The notes under the pieces are model-generated. The model was not told the origin of the DNA and ran no database searches. It worked only from the letters and a program-made list of their open reading frames with translations. A program made the translations under genes and the position numbers. Below, in pieces: positions 7,147-13,902 of a DNA stretch of 34,208 bases. The stretch comes from Oscillospiraceae bacterium (GTDB taxonomy: Bacteria > Bacillota > Clostridia > Oscillospirales > Ruminococcaceae): contig JAFTQJ010000018.1 of assembly GCA_017462785.1 (NCBI GenBank), forward strand, positions 1-34,208, in the 5' to 3' direction. The first letter of the stretch is position 1. Each line of letters starts with the position of its first letter.

Positions 7147-8142
7147 ATGATTCATATTGAGAAAAAGCTGCTGGAAAACAGGACGTTCATAGATCTGTTC
7201 GCCGGATTGGGCGGTTTCCGGCTTGCTCTGGAATCTCTGGGAGCAAAATGTGTTTATTCCAGTGAATGGGACGAACACGCCCAAAAAGTGTATGCACGCA
7301 ATTTCGGGGATACGCCGGATGGGGATATTACCAAGGTCGATGAAAACACCATTCCGGAGCATGATATTCTCTGTGCAGGATTTCCATGTCAGCCCTTTTC
7401 CATCAGCGGCAAGCAGAAAGGCTTTGAGGACAGCAGAGGAACCCTTTTCTTTGATGTTGCACGAATTGTCAAGGCGAAGCGTCCGCTGGTGGTTTTCATG
7501 GAGAATGTCAAAAATTTTGCGGCTCATGATAATGGACGCACCCTCGCAGTTGTCCGGAATACCATGGAGGAGCTGGGTTATACATTTTTCCAGCAGGTGC
7601 TCAATGCTGTGGATTACGGGATTCCGCAGAAGCGTGAGAGGATCTATATGGTGTGCTTCCGGAAAGATCTTGGGATCGAACAATTCCAGTTCCCCAAGCC
7701 CTTTCCGCTGGAAAAGCATGTCGAGGATCATCTGCTTACGGATGAAGCACAGGTCGAGCATCTGTGCATCGAACGGCAGGACACCTATTTCAACGGTGTG
7801 CCGGATGATCAGTACAGCACCAGATCCATCCGGCTTGGCATCGTAAACAAGGGCGGTCAGGGCGAACGTATTTACAGCACGAAGGGAATCGCCATCACAC
7901 TTTCTGCCAACGGCGGCGGTGTATTCGCCAAAACTGGCGGCTATCTGGTCAATGGAAAAACAAGACGGCTCCACCCAAGAGAATGTGCACGGATCATGGG
8001 TTATCCGGATTCCTACCAGCTCTGTGATAATCCAAGTCAGGCATATAAACAATTCGGCAATTCCGTTGTCATTGACGTACTGCAATACATCGGGATCCAG
8101 ATCGGCTCACGATTGGTACCACAAAAAGGAGAAACCCCATGA
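7147..8142 (+). CDS. DNA (cytosine-5) methyltransferase, M.HhaI-like (predicted GCGC)
   Basis: 331 residues. The motifs of C5 methylases are all present in order: I, FIDLFAGLGGFRLAL (residues 14-28, AdoMet binding); IV, GFPCQPFSI with catalytic Cys81, the same number as in M.HhaI; VI, FMENVKNF; VIII, PQKRERIYMV; IX, RRLHPRECARIMGYP; X, YKQFGNSVV. The target-recognition segment reads GGQGERIYSTKGIAITLS, with Gln238 and Arg241 one position from the M.HhaI bases-contacting Gln237 and Arg240 as I recall them. GCGC is therefore the expected target. The frame is open from 7078, but AGGAGG lies eight bases before ATG 7147. Its TGA overlaps the next ATG. Confidence 0.95.
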   Translation: MIHIEKKLLENRTFIDLFAGLGGFRLALESLGAKCVYSSEWDEHAQKVYARNFGDTPDGDITKVDENTIPEHDILCAGFPCQPFSISGKQKGFEDSRGTLFFDVARIVKAKRPLVVFMENVKNFAAHDNGRTLAVVRNTMEELGYTFFQQVLNAVDYGIPQKRERIYMVCFRKDLGIEQFQFPKPFPLEKHVEDHLLTDEAQVEHLCIERQDTYFNGVPDDQYSTRSIRLGIVNKGGQGERIYSTKGIAITLSANGGGVFAKTGGYLVNGKTRRLHPRECARIMGYPDSYQLCDNPSQAYKQFGNSVVIDVLQYIGIQIGSRLVPQKGETP

Positions 8143-10700
8143 AATCAATCACCCTCGGCATTCTTGCCCATGTCGATTCCGGAAAGACCACGCTCTCGGA
8201 GGCTCTGCTGTATGAAGCAGGTGAGCTTCGCCGTCTGGGGCGTGTGGATCATGGGGATGCCTTTCTCGATACCCACCGTCTGGAGCGTGACAGGGGCATC
8301 ACCATTTTCTCAAAGCTTGCACGGCTCCACGCAGGCGATACGGAATTTACCCTCCTCGATACTCCCGGACATGTCGATTTTTCGGCGGAAATGGAACGTA
8401 CACTGCAAGTCCTCGACTACGCCGTCCTCGTCATCAGCGGCTCGGAGGGCGTTCAGAGCCACACGGAAACACTCTGGCACCTCCTTGAACACAGCGGTGT
8501 TCCCGTCTTTCTGTTCATCAACAAAATGGACCTCTCCCTTCGCAGCCATGAGGAGCTGATGCAGCAGCTCAATGCCCGACTGCACGGGAGCTGCGTGGAT
8601 TTCACGGACATGCAGTCCGAGGCGTTCGCCGAAAGCCTCGCCGTCTGTGATGAAGCCCTCATGCAGGAGCTGCTCGAAGAAGCAGAATTGCAGCCGGAAA
8701 CCATCGCTCAGGCAGTCGCTTCACGCCATGTGTTCCCCTGCCTGTTCGGTTCTGCCCTGAAAAACGACGGCGTAAAGGAGTTTCTCAGTCTGCTTGATGC
8801 CTTCACACGCCCCCGTCCGGCACTGGAGGAGTTCGCCGCAAAGGTCTACAAGATCACCGAGGACGAACAGGGACGCAGACTCACCCATATGAAGATCACC
8901 GGCGGCACGCTCCGTGTGCGTGACGTTCTCGAAGGAACCGACGCACAGGGCGAGCCGTGGCAGGAAAAGGTGAACCAGATCCGCCTGTATTCCGGTGCGA
9001 AATTCCAGCCGGCGGAGGATGCCCCTGCCGGAACCGTCTGTGCCGTGACCGGTCTGACCCATACCTACGCCGGACAGGGACTCGGTGCAGCCAGTGACAC
9101 CGGCAGTCCGCAGCTTGAACCCGTTCTGCGGTATTCCGTTGTGCTGCCGCAGGAGATCGACGTGCACACGGCACTCTCCGCCCTCCGCCGGCTGGAGGAG
9201 GAGGATCCGCAGATGAAAGTTGCCTACCAGCCGCAATTGCAGGAGATCCATGTCCTGCTCATGGGCGAGATCCAGATGGCAGTCCTGCGGCATGTGCTCG
9301 CTGAACGCTTCGGCATCCATGCGGAATTTGCCGCCGGCGGCGTTGCCTACAAGGAAACCATTGCCGATAAAGTGGAGGGCATGGGGCATTATGAACCCCT
9401 CCGGCACTACGCTGAGGTGCGGCTCATCCTCGAACCGCTTCCGCAGGGCAGCGGCATGAAATTCACCAGCATCTGCCGTGAGGATGCCCTTGACCGCAAC
9501 TGGCAGCGGCTCATTCTGACGCATTTGCAGGAAAAATCCCACCTCGGTGTGCTGACCGGTTCACCGCTGACGGATGTGAAGATCTCCCTCGCCGCCGGAC
9601 GTGCCCACAAGAAGCACACGGAGGGCGGCGACTTCCGGCAGGCGACCTACCGTGCCGTCCGTCAGGGACTGATGCAGGCGGAAAGCATCCTGCTCGAACC
9701 TTGGTACCACTTCCGGCTGGAGGTGCCGCCGGAGTGTGTGGGCAGGGCGATCACGGACATGCAGCTCATGAACGCCAGCTTCGACCCGCCCGAAACAATG
9801 GGCGAAATGACGCTCCTGCGTGGAAAAGCACCGGCAGCCGCCATGATGACCTATCAGGGGACCGTCATGGAGTACACAAGGGGCAGGGGACGGCTCTCCT
9901 GCACCTCGGCAGGCTACGCCCCCTGTGCGAATGCGGAGGAGGTGCTCGAACGGATCGCCTATCAGCCGGAAGCGGACACGGACAATTCACCGGACTCCGT
10001 ATTCTGTGCCCATGGTGCGGGCTTTCTGGTGAAATGGGACGAGGTGCACAATTATATGCACACCGAAAGCTGTCTGCATCCGGAAACAGAGGAGCTGACC
10101 GCACCGCAGAGAACCCCCGAACGCACGAAATACACCGGCAGTGCGGCACAGGACGAGGAGCTGATGAAGATCTTCGAGCAGACCTACGGAGCGATCAAGA
10201 GGGAAGAACGCCATGCCATGCACACGCAGAAGCAGCCCCCCAAGCCCTCACGCAAGCCCGTACCCATCCCCAAGGGACCGCAGTATCTGCTTGTGGACGG
10301 CTACAACATCATTTTTGCGTGGGACGAGCTGAAAACGATTGCGAGGGACAGTCTGGAATCCGCAAGACAGCGGCTCATTGACATTCTGAGCAATTATCAG
10401 GGCTTCCACCAGTGCCGGCTGATCGTGGTATTCGATGCCTACAAGGTCAAGGGCGGCAGGGAGAGCGTTTCGGAGGAGCACGGGGTCAGCATCGTGTACA
10501 CCAAGGAAGCGGAAACAGCGGATATGTACATCGAGCGAGTGACGCACAAGCTCTGCAAGGATGCGAGGGTGAGAGTGGCGACCTCGGACGGTCTTGAACA
10601 GATCATCATCCTCGGCAACGGTGCATGCCGTGTGTCCGCTGAGGAATTCCGCCGTGAGGTCGCACAGACGGAAGAGGACATCAGGGCGATGATACGATAA
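8139..10700 (+). CDS. TetM-like ribosomal GTPase fused to a YacP/Rae1-type NYN nuclease domain
   Basis: 853 residues. Residues 1 to about 660 follow the EF-G/TetM plan: G1 AHVDSGKTT (10-18), G3 DTPGH (about 74-78), G4 NKMD (128-131), then domains II to V with blocks such as GGVAYKETI and LEPWYHFRLEVP. After a Lys/Pro-rich linker (about 690-713), residues 715-853 form a YacP-type NYN domain: YLLVDGYNIIFAWDEL, VVFDAYKVKGG, YTKEAETADMYIE, VATSDGLEQ. Its acidic residues are those of PIN-like nucleases. The B. subtilis homologue Rae1 (YacP) cuts mRNA on the ribosome. The domain IV tip reads RAHKKHTEGGDFR where TetM, as I recall, has a YYSPVS-type loop, so a tetracycline role is doubtful. AGGAG lies seven bases before the ATG, which overlaps the methylase TGA as ATGA. 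Similar fusions exist in Firmicutes databases under Tet names; I know of no described function. Confidence 0.93.
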   Translation: MKSITLGILAHVDSGKTTLSEALLYEAGELRRLGRVDHGDAFLDTHRLERDRGITIFSKLARLHAGDTEFTLLDTPGHVDFSAEMERTLQVLDYAVLVISGSEGVQSHTETLWHLLEHSGVPVFLFINKMDLSLRSHEELMQQLNARLHGSCVDFTDMQSEAFAESLAVCDEALMQELLEEAELQPETIAQAVASRHVFPCLFGSALKNDGVKEFLSLLDAFTRPRPALEEFAAKVYKITEDEQGRRLTHMKITGGTLRVRDVLEGTDAQGEPWQEKVNQIRLYSGAKFQPAEDAPAGTVCAVTGLTHTYAGQGLGAASDTGSPQLEPVLRYSVVLPQEIDVHTALSALRRLEEEDPQMKVAYQPQLQEIHVLLMGEIQMAVLRHVLAERFGIHAEFAAGGVAYKETIADKVEGMGHYEPLRHYAEVRLILEPLPQGSGMKFTSICREDALDRNWQRLILTHLQEKSHLGVLTGSPLTDVKISLAAGRAHKKHTEGGDFRQATYRAVRQGLMQAESILLEPWYHFRLEVPPECVGRAITDMQLMNASFDPPETMGEMTLLRGKAPAAAMMTYQGTVMEYTRGRGRLSCTSAGYAPCANAEEVLERIAYQPEADTDNSPDSVFCAHGAGFLVKWDEVHNYMHTESCLHPETEELTAPQRTPERTKYTGSAAQDEELMKIFEQTYGAIKREERHAMHTQKQPPKPSRKPVPIPKGPQYLLVDGYNIIFAWDELKTIARDSLESARQRLIDILSNYQGFHQCRLIVVFDAYKVKGGRESVSEEHGVSIVYTKEAETADMYIERVTHKLCKDARVRVATSDGLEQIIILGNGACRVSAEEFRREVAQTEEDIRAMIR

Positions 10701-10737
10701 AAAAGGGGTTCATCGGAATCATCCGGTGAACCCTTTT
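10701..10737. terminator. Bidirectional intrinsic terminator
   Basis: GGGTTCATCGGA and TCCGGTGAACCC form a 12-bp stem (one G-U) with an ATCA loop, with AAAA before and TTTT after, so it can stop both the plus-strand restriction operon and the minus-strand dockerin gene. Confidence 0.92.
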
Positions 10738-10739
10738 CC

Positions 10740-11588
10740 TTATTTCTTTCCCATGATGAGATCCATCAGCAGCTGCAAGTCCGCTTCGTTCACCGCATCG
10801 GCGGTGCTGGGCGGTGCGGCGTTCTGGTATTCCTTGTAGTGATAGGAATGGGAGCTGCCGTCAAGGTTGGCGGAGGTCAGATGGATCCTGCCGCTTTCCG
10901 GAGCCTGCAAATACCGTTTGAGCATTGCGGCGTCGAATGCATCCACAGAACCGTCCCCGTTCACATCCCCTTTGGTGCAGGGGTCGAGGGGGATGAAATG
11001 CAGTCCCCAGCTGCGTGCATATGCTTCTGCTCCCGTGCCCTGATAGCCATAAATGGTCTGGGAATCGTCCACAGCTCCGGCAATCAGGCTGTCATTCACC
11101 GTGCAGATGCCGAACGCCCCCAGCCCGATGGTTTCCACACTCGCAGGAATCGTCAGCTCTTTCAGAGCGTCACAGCCATAGAATGCATCCGTCTGAATGT
11201 TCTCCAGACCATCCGGCAGTGTGATCTCCGAAAGCGATGTGCAGCCATAGAACGAGCGATTGCCGATGGATCTGACCGATGCTGCAATTTCAGCCGATTC
11301 CGCCCCCCAGCAGCATTCAAATGCACTGTTCCCGATGGCGGTGATCCCGTCCTCCACGACAATACGGCTCACATCTCCGCACACAGCACTCCATGGGGCA
11401 TCCGACCAATACCGGCAGTCATCTATTTTTCCGGTGCCTGTGATGGTGAGGGTACCATCCTCTCCCAAAGTCCATGTACAGTCCGTGCCGCAGCTGCCGG
11501 ATAAGACCGTTTCCGCAGAAACCGGACCGGAGAGAAGCGTGCATCCCAGAATGGATGCCGCAGTGAGAAAAGCAATCTGTTTTCGCAT
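10740..11588 (-). CDS. Secreted BspA-type leucine-rich-repeat protein with dockerin
   Basis: 282 residues. A signal peptide (MRKQIAFLTAASILGCTLLSGPVSA) is followed by a short beta-rich opening and BspA/LRR_5-type repeats with the pattern IGNSAFECC, IGNRSFYGCTSLSEITLPDGLENI, DAFYGCDALKELTIPASVETI. The C-terminal dockerin has a normal first repeat, GDVNGDGSVDAFDAAMLKRYL. The second begins ANLDG and resumes VNEADLQLLMDLIMG only after about 20 inserted residues (SSHSYHYKEYQ...). It is predicted to be a non-catalytic or binding component displayed on the cellulosome. GGAGGG lies nine bases before the start. Confidence 0.88.
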   Translation of the reverse strand: MRKQIAFLTAASILGCTLLSGPVSAETVLSGSCGTDCTWTLGEDGTLTITGTGKIDDCRYWSDAPWSAVCGDVSRIVVEDGITAIGNSAFECCWGAESAEIAASVRSIGNRSFYGCTSLSEITLPDGLENIQTDAFYGCDALKELTIPASVETIGLGAFGICTVNDSLIAGAVDDSQTIYGYQGTGAEAYARSWGLHFIPLDPCTKGDVNGDGSVDAFDAAMLKRYLQAPESGRIHLTSANLDGSSHSYHYKEYQNAAPPSTADAVNEADLQLLMDLIMGKK

Positions 11589-11620
11589 AGGAAAATCCCT
11601 CCTTGTTGGTTGATACTATA

Positions 11621-11669
11621 ATTATACCAGATTCAGGAAATCTTTTCAAGAGCAAAAATCTTCCTGAAT
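11621..11669 (-). promoter_or_regulatory. Promoter of the LRR-dockerin gene with overlapping inverted repeat
   Basis: On the minus strand TTGAAA (11649-11644), 17 bases and TATAAT (11626-11621). Perfect 9-base arms ATTCAGGAA (11631-11639) and TTCCTGAAT (11661-11669) bracket the -35 box, a layout consistent with an operator. Confidence 0.65.
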
Positions 11670-11709
11670 GGTGGGGCTATACTGACACAAGGAGGAAAAT
11701 GTGGTTTCT

Positions 11710-13137
11710 TTACGATCTTTCACTGATCATGATCTCCATTCTCCCCTGAATCGCCTTTGCCGCTTCTTCAGCAGTACGTTCACCGGCAAAGAGGGCTTCA
11801 ATCTCGTTTTCAATGATGGTGTTAGCCACTTTATCAATTGGTGCATCCATGCGGTGAAGGGAATCAATGAGCCGGAGCAGACGTTCATATTCTTCCTGTG
11901 TCAAATAGCTGACATCCTCGTCAATACCTGAAAAGTCCATAATCCTTGATGTTCCGGCATGGGCGATCATCCCCTCTGCGATCCGTTCAAATGCAGTTTG
12001 ATTGATTGGAAAACCATTTTCTTCAAAATATGGATTCTGTTTGAAGTTATCTTTGTCATAGGACACACAGTTTTTAATCTGTACATCTGCATCGAGCATA
12101 TAACTAAAAAACTCCCACGCTCCCTCCTGTACTGCCGGATGTGCACTTTCACAGATGCTGTAGCGTTTTCTTAAAGTATCCACAAATGAGCCTTGTCCGT
12201 TTTCCGTAGGATATCCCACATAAACAGGATGTTCCTCCCGTAGATACGAGTCGCCATGATAGGACATATGGAAATTGTCAAAACCGTAAAAAATACAAGG
12301 TGCCACGAAATTATTGTTGTAATCCGGTTCAATCTTTACTTTCGATTCTGTAAACTGACTGACAAATTCCAGAAGCCTGATAAATTCGGGAGAATCAAAG
12401 AAACATGTGCCATTTTCATAATCCACAAATGCCCCCATATTGCTGCGGACAAGGCTGCGGTACACGGGCCATTGTGTGCTATTGCCGCAGAAATTCGTCC
12501 CCTCCGGTGCCTGTTCCCATTTTTCGATCATTTCATCCATTGTCCAGTTTTCTTTTGTACCAACATATTCCGCATTGCCGACCATTGTTTCAATTTTATA
12601 GGATAAGGGCATCTGATAGAGCTTTCCGTCATTCTCGTGTATCTCCAGTACATGTGCATTCAATTCTGATCGGGAAATGCCCGAATCACCGTCAAGGAAT
12701 GTGTACAGATCGACAAATGCCCCTTTCTCCGACAATATATCATAATTGCTCAGATCGAAAAATGAATAGTCCATCACGACATCCACATTCTCCCCCTGCA
12801 TGACATCCATCAGCAGCCGCATATCCGCTGTCTGCAGTCCGCCGCTGCCATCCGTCCCCATCACAGCCTTGGAATAGATCACGGGCTTGACATGGTAGCC
12901 GTTGTCGAGCAAATTGAATTCCTCCATTGCCGATTCCAGTTCCGGCGGCAGATATTCCGTTTCGTCCGTTGCGATCCGGATGAGAATATCGCCGTTTTCA
13001 TCAGTAGGAACAGGCTCTTGTGCGGCTGATGTTTCTTCCGGTGCATCGGAGTGGGTCGGCATTGTGTCGGGAATCCGCTGACAGCCTGTGCAGAGAAATA
13101 TTGTCAGTGCTGCACATAAAGTGATGGTTCGTTTCAT
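11710..13137 (-). CDS. Extracellular solute-binding lipoprotein (ABC transporter family 1 type)
   Basis: 475 residues. The N-terminus MKRTITLCAALTIFLCTGC has a lipoprotein signal with the acylated Cys at position 19, then an acidic Ser/Thr/Pro tether. The body has the character of family 1 solute-binding proteins (PVIYSKAVMG, VDVVMDYSFFDLS, KLYQMPLSYKIETMVGN, WTMDEMIEKWEQAP), which bind sugars or oligosaccharides for ABC importers. No permease or ATPase gene lies nearby, so it either works with a distant transporter or acts as a surface binder or sensor. GGAGG lies eight bases before the start. Substrate unknown. Confidence 0.82.
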   Translation of the reverse strand: MKRTITLCAALTIFLCTGCQRIPDTMPTHSDAPEETSAAQEPVPTDENGDILIRIATDETEYLPPELESAMEEFNLLDNGYHVKPVIYSKAVMGTDGSGGLQTADMRLLMDVMQGENVDVVMDYSFFDLSNYDILSEKGAFVDLYTFLDGDSGISRSELNAHVLEIHENDGKLYQMPLSYKIETMVGNAEYVGTKENWTMDEMIEKWEQAPEGTNFCGNSTQWPVYRSLVRSNMGAFVDYENGTCFFDSPEFIRLLEFVSQFTESKVKIEPDYNNNFVAPCIFYGFDNFHMSYHGDSYLREEHPVYVGYPTENGQGSFVDTLRKRYSICESAHPAVQEGAWEFFSYMLDADVQIKNCVSYDKDNFKQNPYFEENGFPINQTAFERIAEGMIAHAGTSRIMDFSGIDEDVSYLTQEEYERLLRLIDSLHRMDAPIDKVANTIIENEIEALFAGERTAEEAAKAIQGRMEIMISERS

Positions 13138-13347
13138 GATTGGTTCCTCCGTTTCTGATTGGTGTGCATTGATGATACCGCATCACCTTATAAACGAATG
13201 AACATCCCAGAATCTGACAACATTTGTAAAACTTTGGGTATGTGCACAAAATCATCTTCCCATTTTATGCATTCCGCCAAATTTCCCCGCCCCATGCAAG
13301 CCCCATCCCCCGAAACCGTTCTTATAGAGTGAAAGGAGGTCATGCAG

Positions 13348-13902
13348 ATGAAGGACGCAGACATTATATCCCTGTATTTCGCACGTTCCGAAGAGGCGAT
13401 CAGCATCACCCGTGAGCAGTACGGCAGACTGATCCGCCGTATCATTTCCGGTATCCTGAAAAATCAGGAGGACACGGAGGAATGCGAGAATGACACCTAT
13501 ATGAATGCTTGGAACGCCATCCCTCCCAACCGCCCCAAGAGCATGAAAGCCTACCTTGCGGTGATTGCACGGAATCTGGCATTCAAACGCTATGAGTACC
13601 TCCATGCAGAAAAGCGGAATCCTGAAGCCGCCGTTTCCTTTGACGAGCTGGCGGAATGCCTGTGCAGTGAGCAGGCATCCAATTCCTATGCAGGCGAGGA
13701 GCTGCGTGAAGCCATCAATGCATTCCTCGGAACACTCAGCACAGAACACCGCCGGATCTTCCTCCTGCGGTACTGGCAGGCGTGCAGTATCGAGGAAATC
13801 ATGCAGATCAGCGGTTTCAGCAAAAGCAAGACCGAATCCATCCTGTTCCGGACACGGAACAAGCTGCGGAAATTTTTAGAGGAAAGAGGGTATATGGCAT
13901 GA
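13348..13902 (+). CDS. ECF-type RNA polymerase sigma factor
   Basis: 184 residues. Region 2 is at about residues 20-90 (YGRLIRRIISGILKNQEDTEECENDTYMNAWNAIPP, then KAYLAVIARNLAFKRYE). Region 4 is at about 125-180 (FLGTLSTEHRRIFLLRYWQACSIEEIMQISGFSKSKTESILFRTRNKLRKFL), with a clear helix-turn-helix. There is no sigma region 3, as expected for ECF factors. I choose ATG 13348, eight bases after AGGAGG; the ATG at 13342 is only two bases from it. The stop overlaps the next start as ATGA, coupling it to the membrane protein downstream, the usual arrangement of a sigma factor and its anti-sigma factor. Confidence 0.92.
   Translation: MKDADIISLYFARSEEAISITREQYGRLIRRIISGILKNQEDTEECENDTYMNAWNAIPPNRPKSMKAYLAVIARNLAFKRYEYLHAEKRNPEAAVSFDELAECLCSEQASNSYAGEELREAINAFLGTLSTEHRRIFLLRYWQACSIEEIMQISGFSKSKTESILFRTRNKLRKFLEERGYMA

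Noticed and set aside
6571-8085. 504-residue minus-strand ORF opposite the restriction genes
   Set aside because: It is a shadow of the endonuclease and methylase; its sequence has no recognisable family and no ribosome binding site is evident.
8139-10230. Tetracycline resistance gene
   Set aside because: The tip loop differs from TetM/TetO and a nuclease domain follows. Similarity is to the GTPase family, not to proven resistance function.
13342-13344. First ATG as start of the sigma factor
   Set aside because: It is two bases from AGGAGG; the second ATG at 13348 is correctly spaced.
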